Positions 27,339 through 35,048 of a stretch of 64,000 nucleotides of DNA are shown here, one piece after another. Made by a program: the position numbers and the translations under genes. Origin of the DNA: Aulosira sp. FACHB-615. GTDB taxonomy: Bacteria > Cyanobacteriota > Cyanobacteriia > Cyanobacteriales > Nostocaceae. Location of the stretch: positions 372,001 to 436,000 of the forward strand of contig NZ_JACJSE010000005.1 in assembly GCF_014698045.1 (NCBI RefSeq), given 5' to 3'. The notes beneath the pieces were generated by a model. It saw only the letters and a list, made by a program, of their open reading frames with translations, had not been told where the DNA came from and did no database searches. Every line of letters begins with the position of its first letter. Position 1 is the stretch's first letter.

Positions 27339-28283
27339 TTATGTCGATTCTGGTAACTGAATGCTCTTTTGTCGAGTACCATACAGTTCTATGAATCGTT
27401 TAAACAATAACATTGTTTCATGCTTAGAAGCAGAATTTATATTAAACAAACGCTCGATATTTGTGTCCGCTAAAGCCTGTAAATATGGTAAATCTTCAAA
27501 AAGTGTCAAACAAGTGGCGCAGTGTAAAACAAATTGCAATATCGGCTTCGGCCAATCTAAATCACTATAAATATCGATAAATAATTGATGTTCTTTTTCA
27601 TTTATAGGGAAAGCGTGAAAGAGGACAACGATTCTTTTATCGTTATATGCAGGAATGCTCAGTTCAATAGTATAGGGAGTATGTAAAATTAAATCTACTT
27701 CTACTATTGGTTGCCGCCAAAATCTTAACAGATTCATATTTGGTTGCAACATGGTATTAAATTTCAGCACTCCCCCGATATGAGTTGTTTGGAATTGACT
27801 GATACTCAAAACCTTTAAACTATTCAGGCTGAATTTATGAACGGTTTCTAAGTGTTTTAAGTTCAGTAGGTGATAGATTTGGCAATAGTAAGGAAAAGGT
27901 AAAATATAATCTTGGCTAATCATGTGTCGCTTCTTCAACCTAAGCTTCAGGGCTTGGCTGCGACTGAGATATTCTGCATATTCATTCGGCTCTACATCAT
28001 TGCTGGTTAAACTTTCCTCTGGTTTTAAATAAATCCAACTCACAAAAAAGAGGCAAGTCATCAATAGTTGCAATATCTCTATTGGTGATAAATTTCCATC
28101 TGACAACATCGCAAAACTTCTGTCTGTGATGGCAAATAACCATGATGGAATACCTATCATCCAAACACAACTTTTGATTTGATCTAATGCTAGAGCTATT
28201 TCTACTTTTGTTGATGCTTGATTAGAATTATCTGTATCAGTATCATGATTTTTATTTCTGGGTTTCAAGCAATTAACAGACAT
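27339..28283 (-). CDS. Unknown protein with probable membrane segments
   Basis: A 314-residue protein that I do not recognise. After a polar Asn/Asp-rich N-terminus there are two hydrophobic stretches (CVWMIGIPSWLFAI near 45 and ILQLLMTCLFFVSWIYL near 70). A soluble part of about 210 residues follows, with alternating hydrophobic pattern (HLLNLKHLETVHKFSLNSLK) and a Leu-rich C-terminus. It is rich in Asn, Lys and Ile relative to its neighbours. It is divergent from the tRNA-retron island, about 400 bases from the first tRNA gene, so it may belong to that island, but this is only positional. Confidence 0.6.
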   Translation of the reverse strand: MSVNCLKPRNKNHDTDTDNSNQASTKVEIALALDQIKSCVWMIGIPSWLFAITDRSFAMLSDGNLSPIEILQLLMTCLFFVSWIYLKPEESLTSNDVEPNEYAEYLSRSQALKLRLKKRHMISQDYILPFPYYCQIYHLLNLKHLETVHKFSLNSLKVLSISQFQTTHIGGVLKFNTMLQPNMNLLRFWRQPIVEVDLILHTPYTIELSIPAYNDKRIVVLFHAFPINEKEHQLFIDIYSDLDWPKPILQFVLHCATCLTLFEDLPYLQALADTNIERLFNINSASKHETMLLFKRFIELYGTRQKSIQLPEST

Positions 28284-28615
28284 AGTATTTTAATGAAGAG
28301 ATTGTTAGTAGATGAATATTTTCAACTACTTGTATCCTAATGATTGAAAATACAGACGTACTCTATCATTAGCTGTAAATATCCGTTAAATATGCCTAAA
28401 TTCAATTAAAAATAATGTCTGGAGCTAATTAATTTGATAGAGATGAGTACAATTGCCTGTTATTAGTCAGTTAGCTTGTTTTTTCTATTCTAACTACAGT
28501 TTTATTGATGCTGCGATCGCCCAAACATAAAAAATAAATTAAATGGCAATTTACGTAAGATAATTTTTTGTGCTACATTGAGTTACAAGGTAATAATACA
28601 TCTGCTCAACTATGG
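28284..28615. other. Intergenic region upstream of the tRNA-retron island
   Basis: About 330 AT-rich bases with one HIP1 site and no credible frame. It probably contains the island promoter. Confidence 0.45.
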
Positions 28616-28669
28616 TTCGGGTTCTGTATACCCGACTGGTGCGCCAACCTCTGGATTGAGTGTATACCG
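28616..28669 (+). repeat. Leader segment of the tRNA-retron unit, copy A
   Basis: CGGGTTCTGTATACCCG forms a hairpin and the segment continues CTGGTGCGCCAACC. The equivalent segment at 30624-30677 has TGGG/GCCCA in the same stem, that is, a compensatory change. This suggests that the leader is transcribed as structured RNA. Confidence 0.6.
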
Positions 28670-28694
28670 TAGAGCAATGGCTTGTTACTCCATT

Positions 28695-28764
28695 GATTGA
28701 TTAGCTCAGTGGTAGAGCATCCGAAGTCCTCGGCTAGTCGTAGGTTCGACTCCTACATCAAACA
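28695..28764 (+). tRNA. Atypical tRNA, possibly Asp(GTC)
   Basis: The acceptor strands GATTGAT/ATCAAAC pair with one mismatch, the D-arm is GCTC/GAGC, and the T-arm is GTAGG-TTCGACT-CCTAC. The anticodon stem is imperfect. The best seven-base loop, AAGTCCT, would give GTC but lacks U33, and a five-base loop with a CCGA/TCGG stem is also possible. CCA is not encoded. It may be decaying or specialised. Confidence 0.55.
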
Positions 28765-28766
28765 AC

Positions 28767-28838
28767 CGAAAGTTAGCTCACTGGTAGAGCAATCGACTCA
28801 TAATCGATGTGTTGCAGGTTCAATTCCTGTACTTTCTC
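28767..28838 (+). tRNA. tRNA-Met(CAT)-like
   Basis: Acceptor CGAAAGT/ACTTTCT with an unpaired 1-72 position, D-arm GCTC/GAGC, perfect anticodon stem ATCGA/TCGAT around CTCATAA (anticodon CAT), and T-arm GCAGG-TTCAATT-CCTGT. CCA is not encoded. It begins three bases after the preceding tRNA. An Ile(CAU) identity after tilS modification cannot be excluded. Confidence 0.75.
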
Positions 28839-28866
28839 CCACCTTGTCTAGGTTAAAAGACAAATT

Positions 28867-28943
28867 TGCGGAATAGAGCAGTTGGTTAGCTCGTTGGGGC
28901 CTGTCCCCAAAGATCAGTGGTTCAAATCCACTTTCTGCCACCA
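28867..28943 (+). tRNA. Initiator-bodied tRNA with CTG anticodon
   Basis: A complete cloverleaf with CCA encoded. Acceptor TGCGGAA/TTCTGCC has the 1-72 mismatch, and the anticodon stem TTGGG/CCCAA has the three consecutive G-C pairs; both are hallmarks of initiator tRNA. The loop is GCCTGTC, giving anticodon CTG with C instead of U at position 33. T-arm AGTGG-TTCAAAT-CCACT. By anticodon it would be Gln(CUG). Confidence 0.75.
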
Positions 28944-29001
28944 AAACCCTGTCCGGGTTAAAAGACACTATCCTGTCACGATAGCTAATTGAATTTGAAT
29001 A

Positions 29002-29276
29002 AAAACTCTGCATTGTATGTTGACTACTAATATTACCTAGTGATGTTGGTAGTCACAGTTAAGGAGCCTGTGCAAATGTTTTCGCCTTAACTTGAGTATG
29101 TCCTTCGTTTACCTCCAGTTTTCTGGAATGGGCAAACTGAACGATATATTTGAGCGTTGCTGTCTTTTTTGAGATTATCTTTGGGTAGTTTCAAGAAAGT
29201 AGTAACAATCTTAATCCAGTTTTGGAGATACATTTGCCCGCAACTAAACTGTAAAAACCTACATTTGCAGAGTTTT
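29002..29276 (+). ncRNA. Retron msr-msd-type RNA (copy A)
   Basis: AAAACTCTGCA (29002-29012) and TGCAGAGTTTT (29266-29276) form an 11-bp duplex that encloses the region and ends three bases before the reverse transcriptase ATG, the expected a1/a2 layout of a retron. Inside are a GACTACTAA/TTGGTAGTC hairpin (about 29021-29053), a GTTAAGG/CCTTAAC hairpin, and a long stem closed by TCCAG-TTTT-CTGGA. The corresponding stems in copy B carry compensatory changes. The msr/msd boundary and branching G are not assigned. Confidence 0.75.
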
Positions 29277-29279
29277 AAA

Positions 29280-30320
29280 ATGAGTTTTCAAAAGCATACT
29301 CAAAACAATATTGAACAGTTAAAAAAATATAATTTAGGTGTCTATGATAATGCCGAGCAGATTGCATCGGCTATGGAAATTAGTATTGATAAACTGCGGT
29401 TTCTTACCTTTACTTCTAAAACTTCTCAGATTTCACATTATATTTACTTTAAAACTGCCAAAAAACTTGCAGGCGATCGCATTATTTCTGCACCATTGCC
29501 TGATTTAAAACGCGCTCAATACTGGATTTTGCAGAATATCTTACAAAAAATTACCATTCATGACGCTGCACATGGTTTTTGCGGCGATCGCTCCATTATT
29601 ACTAATGCTAATCCCCATGTTGGTGCAGAAATAATTATTAATATCGACTTGCAAGATTTTTTCTCAGCTATTACATATCAGCGTGTTAAAGGACTATTTC
29701 AATCGTTTGGTTATACTTCATCTGTAGCTACAATTTTTGGTTTATTATGTACCGCGCCTGTAGTGGAAGAACACAACTTAGATAATAAAACAGACTTTGT
29801 GGAACTTAAGCAACGTCATCTTCCCCAAGGTTCTCCAGCCAGCCCTGCAATTACCAATATTATTTGTCGTAATTTAGATCAGCGTTTGTGTGCGATCGCA
29901 GAAAAATTTGGGTTTAGATACACTCGCTATGTTGATGATTTAACATTTTCCGCATCAGGTGAGAATCTGAAACATACCAAAAATATCATCAAGCAAATTC
30001 AGTCAATTATCTCTGACGAAGGATTTGCCATCAATCCCGACAAAACCCGCATTTTACGAAACTCTCAACAGCAAGAAGTTACAGGTATTATCGTTAATCA
30101 AAAAATTAATGTCCCTCGGAAAAAGTTAAAAAGTTTCCGTGCAACTTTACATCAAATAGAAAATGAAGGCTTAGAAGGTAAGCATTGGGGTAACTCATCC
30201 AACCTCATCGCCTCTATCACCGGATTTGCCAACTTTGTCGCAATGGTTAACCCCGAAAAAGGTGCAGAGTTTCAACAACAAATTCAGCGTATTCAAGAAA
30301 AATATGGCAAGAATAATTAG
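29280..30320 (+). CDS. Retron reverse transcriptase
   Basis: An RNA-templated DNA polymerase of the bacterial retron class (346 residues). The motifs in order are IINIDLQDFFSAI (first catalytic Asp), LPQGSPASPAITNI, RYTRYVDDLTFSAS (catalytic YVDD) and GFAINPDKTRIL. The retron-specific VTGIIVN follows, and the AAHGF near residue 95 is the NAxxH-region equivalent. The ATG at 29280 is conserved in the duplicated copy; the longer frame starting at TTG 29157 would run through the structured RNA and is rejected. No canonical effector (ATPase, nuclease or membrane toxin) is fused or immediately downstream. Retrons are known anti-phage toxin/antitoxin systems; the effector here is unidentified. Confidence 0.9.
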   Translation: MSFQKHTQNNIEQLKKYNLGVYDNAEQIASAMEISIDKLRFLTFTSKTSQISHYIYFKTAKKLAGDRIISAPLPDLKRAQYWILQNILQKITIHDAAHGFCGDRSIITNANPHVGAEIIINIDLQDFFSAITYQRVKGLFQSFGYTSSVATIFGLLCTAPVVEEHNLDNKTDFVELKQRHLPQGSPASPAITNIICRNLDQRLCAIAEKFGFRYTRYVDDLTFSASGENLKHTKNIIKQIQSIISDEGFAINPDKTRILRNSQQQEVTGIIVNQKINVPRKKLKSFRATLHQIENEGLEGKHWGNSSNLIASITGFANFVAMVNPEKGAEFQQQIQRIQEKYGKNN

Positions 30321-30333
30321 CTGGAAACAATAA

Positions 30334-30385
30334 TTGAGCATTGAGCATTGAGCATTGAGCGAAGTCGAAATGCTCAATGCTCAAT
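30334..30385. repeat. TGAGCAT heptamer STRR with inverted copy
   Basis: Three GAGCATT units, then CGAAGTCG, then two complementary AATGCTC units, forming a hairpin after the reverse transcriptase gene. Confidence 0.75.
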
Positions 30386-30623
30386 CAGTTGAAGAGAAGA
30401 AAGCTGTAGCGCAGTGTGGATACTTCGACTGCGCTCAGTATCCACACCCGGTAATTTCAAGTTAGGTTTAATTGAGTGCTTCGACCTAATCCTCAATAAT
30501 TGACAAAAATCTCCCCCTTGTCCCCCTTATCTCCCTTGTCTCTTTTATTCATCCAAACCAGACTGCCACATTATCTTGAGTTACATTAATGAGTGATTAG
30601 GAATACATTGTGCCAAGCTCTAG

Positions 30624-30677
30624 TGTGGGTTCTGTATGCCCAACTGGTACGCCAACCATTGGATTGAACGTATACCG
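30624..30677 (+). repeat. Leader segment of the tRNA-retron unit, copy B
   Basis: About 85 percent identical to 28616-28669. The stem TGGGT/GCCCA replaces CGGGT/ACCCG. Confidence 0.65.
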
Positions 30678-30711
30678 CCGCGCGATATGTAACTAGTCAT
30701 CAGAAAGTGTA

Positions 30712-30770
30712 CTCCTTTGTGAGCGATCGGTGTATCGCCGATTGATAACAGATAAATTCTGTACTTTCTT
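30712..30770 (+). pseudogene. Decayed tRNA in retron copy B
   Basis: AGAAAGT/ACTTTCT acceptor strands, CTC/GAG D-stem, ATCGG/CCGAT anticodon stem with a non-canonical TGTATCG loop, and ACAGA/TCTGT T-stem with a five-base loop. It is shorter than a functional tRNA and is probably descended from the Met-like tRNA of copy A. Confidence 0.55.
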
Positions 30771-30868
30771 CCATCACACTCCGCCTCACGGCACCTTGTT
30801 AGGGACAAGGCTATTTCTATTCCGAAAATCGGGAAAAAACAAAGACAGAAAAATCTGCTTTGTTTGGT

Positions 30869-31150
30869 AAACTCTGCGATGTTGGGGTTCTGCTAACGTT
30901 GATTATTCGTAGTCTTCGTTAGTGACAGTAAAGAAGCCAGTGCAATTGTTTTCTCCTTAATTTTGAGTATGTCCCTTCGTTAGTCACATCTAGTTTTCTG
31001 GAACTGACAAACTGAACGGCATATTTGAGCGTTGCTGTCTTGCTTGAGATGATCTTTGGGTAGTTTCAAAAAAGTAGCGACAATCTTAATCCAGTTTTAG
31101 AGATACATTTGCCCGCAACTAAACTGTAAACACCTACATTTGCAGAGTTT
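30869..31150 (+). ncRNA. Second retron-type RNA (copy B)
   Basis: AAACTCTGC (30869) and GCAGAGTTT (31142) form the a1/a2-like duplex. The 3' half is nearly identical to copy A (TTTGAGCGTTGCTGTCTT and CATTTGCCCGCAACTAAACT), while the first hairpin is changed on both arms to CTAACG/CGTTAG. The RNA precedes only a truncated reverse transcriptase, so it could still serve the intact enzyme in trans. Confidence 0.65.
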
Positions 31151-31154
31151 TAAA

Positions 31155-31218
31155 ATGAGTTGTCAAAATCATACTCAAGACAATATTGAACAGTTAAAAA
31201 AATCTAATTTATTTGATT
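31155..31218 (+). pseudogene. Reverse transcriptase N-terminal fragment cut by a MITE
   Basis: The frame MSCQNHTQDNIEQLKKSNL matches the start of the intact retron enzyme (MSFQKHTQNNIEQLKKYNL) and then runs into the family A element, where it stops. No further reverse transcriptase sequence is present downstream. Confidence 0.85.
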
Positions 31219-31360
31219 CGGACTTACGCAAAAAAACGAAAAAATAAGGTTTTAGTAAAGGGTGCAGGGGTATGAGGGTATAAGTATTCAAAACCCTTTC
31301 ATCCCATACCATTTCACCCCCACACCCAATCCCCACAGATAATTGTGGTGCGTAAGTCCT
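31219..31360. repeat. MITE-like element family A, copy 2
   Basis: Ends GGACTTACGCA and TGCGTAAGTCC. Inverted relative to the copy at 4938-5048 and about 30 bases longer. It interrupts the duplicated retron. Confidence 0.8.
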
Positions 31361-31368
31361 GTTGATGA

Positions 31369-31467
31369 TTAGTACAGGTCAGCAGAAATAAAGCACCTAT
31401 GATCAATTGCCGAACAGCGCACCATCAGGGTTTCTTCATTTCAGACTTCAGTTTTATTTGTACTAGT
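31369..31467. repeat. MITE-like element family B, copy 2
   Basis: Shares AGTACAGGTC, ATTTCAGACTTCAG and TTTGTACTAGT with the 61-base copy at 16392, with about 38 extra internal bases. It lies eight bases from the family A element. Confidence 0.65.
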
Positions 31468-31764
31468 TGGTGTGGTTTTCTACACCTTGACACAGCAAGC
31501 ATCTTCCTATAAATATGCAAGCCGTTACCTGAAACTTGCGGATTAACACTGATAAATAAAATTTAATGCAGACAAATTATTACAATACAAGCTTATTAGT
31601 AGAGCGATCCCGCCAAGAAAAATAGATTACCTACCGATTCACCCTTGTATTTCTAACAACGAGGTATAAAAAATCATCAAAAAAACTTGGTAGTTGCCGA
31701 TCAAAAAAATCGGGGTAGGCATGATAAGGTTTAAATCCTATCGTTTCTTTTCGCGCTTCTCATC

Positions 31765-34700
31765 ATGTATCTACACTATCTAGAACCCAAACACCTTGAA
31801 GAATTAGTCAAGGGCAGTAGTATAGATTTACACCTAGCGCAACTCAATTTTAAGTCTCTCCAAGGTGCGATCGCCTACGAATATCTGTTAATCTCCGAAC
31901 TACTCCCGCGCACAAACACAGGTATGCTAAAAAGCGGCTGGTTGCAGCGTTACAGTCATATCACGGCTGGCGGTTGGTGGTGTGGGGGACTTGATCCGCT
32001 AAATAATTGGCAACCAATGGAGTGGGGATGCTTTAAGCCAAATCAACCCCGCATCAAGGATAATGGCAAACCAATCAAATACGAACACCCCCCTAGCACA
32101 CCCACCAGGGTATTTTGTCTGCGGGTGACGCAGGAAATTTGGCAAGAAACTGCACAGCGTTACAATCTCGACTTACCTGAGAATATCAGCGTTGATGTTA
32201 ACGGCGAAGCGGTGGGTTTTTGGGAATGGGTGATGGAACAGAACATCCCCGTGATTATCTGCGAAGGTGCAAAAAAGGCGGCTGCACTGTTATCACAAGG
32301 CTATGCTGCGATCGCAGTTCCGGGAATTACTAGCGGTTATCGAGTCGTCAAAGATGGATTTGGTAAAGTCACCCGTCGTCAACTTATTCCTGATTTAGCG
32401 TTGTTTGCGACTGCAAAACGCCACATATATATATGTTTTGATTTTGAAACTCAACCTAAGACTATAGCAGCAGTGAATAATGCGATCGCGCAACTTGGCT
32501 GCTTATTCCAAGAAAAAAATTGCTTAGTTAAAGTTATCGAATTACCAGGGCCAGAAAAAGGTGTTGATGAACTCATAGTTGCTAAAAATAGTAGCGCCTT
32601 CGATAAAGTTTATCGCCAAAGTGTTGATTTAGAAATCTACCTCGCCCACACCAAACCACATACAGAATTAACTATTCCGGCTGCACTCACCATCAACCGT
32701 CCCTATTTAGGTGAAATAGCCTTTCCCAACTCAGGTTTAGTCGGCGTGAAATCCGCCAAAGGCACAGGTAAAACTACAGCTTTACAAAATATTGTCCAAC
32801 AATCTAAAACCAAAAACCAGCCCATCTTATTAATTACCCACAGAATCCAACTCGGAAAATTTTTATGTGACAAAATTGGGATTCAATGGGGTTTAAACAA
32901 TAATAATAATTTATTCTCATATTTTGACAGTCCAACTACCGCTTCTTTGGGTTTATGTATTGACTCCATTTGGAAAATAAATGTCGATCAATGGCAAGGT
33001 GGCATAGTTATCTTAGATGAAGTTGAGCAATTATTATGGCATTTATTAAATAGTGATACTTGTAAGAATAAACGTGTCAAAATCTTAAAAAATTTCCAAA
33101 AGTTAATCGCCACAGTTTTACAAACTGGCGGTTTAGTCATTGCCCAAGATGCTGATTTATCAGATGTATCTTTAGAATATTTGCAAGGTTTATCAGGCAT
33201 TAAAATCACACCTTGGTTACTTGTCAACCAATGGCAACCTGCACGCGGTTGGGATATCACCTTTTATGATTCACCCAACCCCACACCTTTAATTCATCAA
33301 CTAGAATTGGATTTACTTGCAGGACGTAAATGCTACGTCACTACCGATAGTCGTTCTGGACGCTATAGCTGCGAAACTATTGAAAATTATCTCAAAGAAC
33401 GGTTGGAAAAATTACGCTATCAATTTCCTAAAAGCTTAGTAATTAGTAGTCGAACTACAAATACACCTGACCATCCAGCAGTTGAATTTGTTGGTAATAT
33501 TAATCAAAAGATTGGTGAATACGACACGATTTTTGTGACTCCCAGTCTAGGAACTGGTATTAGTATTGATGTGCAACATTTTGATAGAGTTTATGGCATA
33601 TTCCAAGGTGTAATTCCCGATGCCGAAGCCAGACAAGCTTTAGCCAGAGTTAGAGATAATGTCCCTCGGATTGTTTGGTGTGCTAAACGAGGAATTGGTT
33701 TAATTGGTAGCGGTAGTACCAACTATCGTTTATTATCTGATTGGTATCAAGCCAATCAACAAGAAAATTTAGCTTTACTGAGTCCACTGCATAAAATAGA
33801 TGTAGATTTGCCTTTAGTATATGACCCAATTCATTTACGAACTTGGGCAAAATTATCTGCAAGAGTTAATGCTTCTATCCGTCTTTATCGTCAGTCTATG
33901 CAAGATGGATTAAGCACTGACGGACATCAAATTTGGCTGCGGAGTAATGCAGTTCACAATAATATTATCCGAGATTTACGTTTAGCCTTTTTAGCAACTG
34001 ACTCTAGTGATTTAGCAACACGCAAGCGATTAATTTTGGAAATTGTCAAAGTCCAAAGAGATTGGACAGATAAGCGGCAAAAGGCGAAAGATATTAAACG
34101 GCAAATGAAAGACATCAAGCTCAAAAATCAATTAGCTACTGCCAAAATTATTGCCGACGCTCCAGATATAAATTATGTAGAATATCAACAGTTATCATCT
34201 AAAAATTCTCTCACAGATTTAGAGCGTCATCAAATACATAAATATACGCTCAAACAAAAGTATGGTGTCGAGGTTACACCAGAACTCAAATTAAAAGATG
34301 ACCAAGGTTATTACTCCCAATTATTAATTCACTATTATTTAACCCACGAAAGTGATTATTTTCATGTTAGAGACCAACATGAATGGCAACAGCAATTACT
34401 GTTAGGTGAAGGTAAAGTTTTCTTGCCAGATATCAAGACTTACACTGTCAAAGTTGAAGCGATGAAAGCTTTAGGAATGCTAGAGTTTATTGACCCAGCT
34501 AGAACTTTTATTGAAAATGACCCTGATTTACTTTGGTTGCAAGATGTTGTTTATCAACACAGTCAACATATCAAACGGGTTTTAGGCATTAACTTAGTTA
34601 GGGAAGAAGCCGTTACTTCTCAAATCAAAATACTCAGCAAGTTACTCAAGCTATTGGGATTAAAGTTAAAAACTGTTAATGAAGGTTATCAAATAGACCC

Positions 34701-34869
34701 AGTAACTTTTTATGATGGCAGAGATAAAATATTTACCGCTTGGTACAAACGAGATGAGTTGATGTTAGCTAATTTTAAAGGTGTACAATTGGAAATCAAG
34801 GATTTTTCTACTTGGAAGTTTGAGCCTGTTAAGCAGCAGTCTGTATTAGCTGGTTTATCCACAAGATGA
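31765..34869 (+). CDS. CyRepA1 family plasmid-type replication protein
   Basis: A large primase-helicase-like protein (1034 residues) of the CyRepA1 type found on cyanobacterial plasmids. The N-terminal DUF3854/Toprim-like part includes PVIICEGAKKAAALLSQGYA (about 165) and HIYICFDFE (about 225). A superfamily 2-like ATPase follows with Walker A SAKGTGKTTALQN (about 335), ITHRIQ, and Walker B VILDEVEQLLWHLL (about 420). FVTPSLGTGISIDVQHFDRV and RQALARVRD (about 595-630) look like helicase motifs V-VI. The C-terminus is helical and charged. Its presence beside chromosomal genes and a retron suggests an integrated plasmid or mobile island. The ATG follows an AT-rich region that may contain the origin. 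Confidence 0.85.
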   Translation: MYLHYLEPKHLEELVKGSSIDLHLAQLNFKSLQGAIAYEYLLISELLPRTNTGMLKSGWLQRYSHITAGGWWCGGLDPLNNWQPMEWGCFKPNQPRIKDNGKPIKYEHPPSTPTRVFCLRVTQEIWQETAQRYNLDLPENISVDVNGEAVGFWEWVMEQNIPVIICEGAKKAAALLSQGYAAIAVPGITSGYRVVKDGFGKVTRRQLIPDLALFATAKRHIYICFDFETQPKTIAAVNNAIAQLGCLFQEKNCLVKVIELPGPEKGVDELIVAKNSSAFDKVYRQSVDLEIYLAHTKPHTELTIPAALTINRPYLGEIAFPNSGLVGVKSAKGTGKTTALQNIVQQSKTKNQPILLITHRIQLGKFLCDKIGIQWGLNNNNNLFSYFDSPTTASLGLCIDSIWKINVDQWQGGIVILDEVEQLLWHLLNSDTCKNKRVKILKNFQKLIATVLQTGGLVIAQDADLSDVSLEYLQGLSGIKITPWLLVNQWQPARGWDITFYDSPNPTPLIHQLELDLLAGRKCYVTTDSRSGRYSCETIENYLKERLEKLRYQFPKSLVISSRTTNTPDHPAVEFVGNINQKIGEYDTIFVTPSLGTGISIDVQHFDRVYGIFQGVIPDAEARQALARVRDNVPRIVWCAKRGIGLIGSGSTNYRLLSDWYQANQQENLALLSPLHKIDVDLPLVYDPIHLRTWAKLSARVNASIRLYRQSMQDGLSTDGHQIWLRSNAVHNNIIRDLRLAFLATDSSDLATRKRLILEIVKVQRDWTDKRQKAKDIKRQMKDIKLKNQLATAKIIADAPDINYVEYQQLSSKNSLTDLERHQIHKYTLKQKYGVEVTPELKLKDDQGYYSQLLIHYYLTHESDYFHVRDQHEWQQQLLLGEGKVFLPDIKTYTVKVEAMKALGMLEFIDPARTFIENDPDLLWLQDVVYQHSQHIKRVLGINLVREEAVTSQIKILSKLLKLLGLKLKTVNEGYQIDPVTFYDGRDKIFTAWYKRDELMLANFKGVQLEIKDFSTWKFEPVKQQSVLAGLSTR

Positions 34870-34924
34870 ATTACATTCTTTTGAATTGATAATTACTACA
34901 GGAATTTTATTTTTACTTGATCAA

Positions 34925-34990
34925 TAACCTCTGAGTATGAGTCAAGCATACTGAGGAGTTTCATCAGTCTTTAGCTTTGACTAAAGACTG
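34925..34990 (+). terminator. Two hairpins after the CyRepA1 gene
   Basis: CTGAGTATG/CATACTGAG, then the perfect 10-bp stem CAGTCTTTAG/CTAAAGACTG (34965-34990). There is no clear T-tract. Confidence 0.45.
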
Positions 34991-35048
34991 ATATGCAATA
35001 ACCAAAACCATCCGTAATAATAAAAGCAGGTGTTACTTCGGTTTGGTT

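Noticed and set aside
28798..29013. 71-residue minus-strand frame
   Set aside because: It is antisense to two tRNA genes and the start of the retron RNA and has no protein-family features.
29157..29279. N-terminal extension of the reverse transcriptase from TTG 29157
   Set aside because: It runs through the structured RNA and its a2 arm. The ATG at 29280 is conserved in the duplicated copy and gives a normal retron RT length.
29280..30320. Diversity-generating retroelement
   Set aside because: There is no template/variable repeat pair, and the RT has the retron VTG motif.
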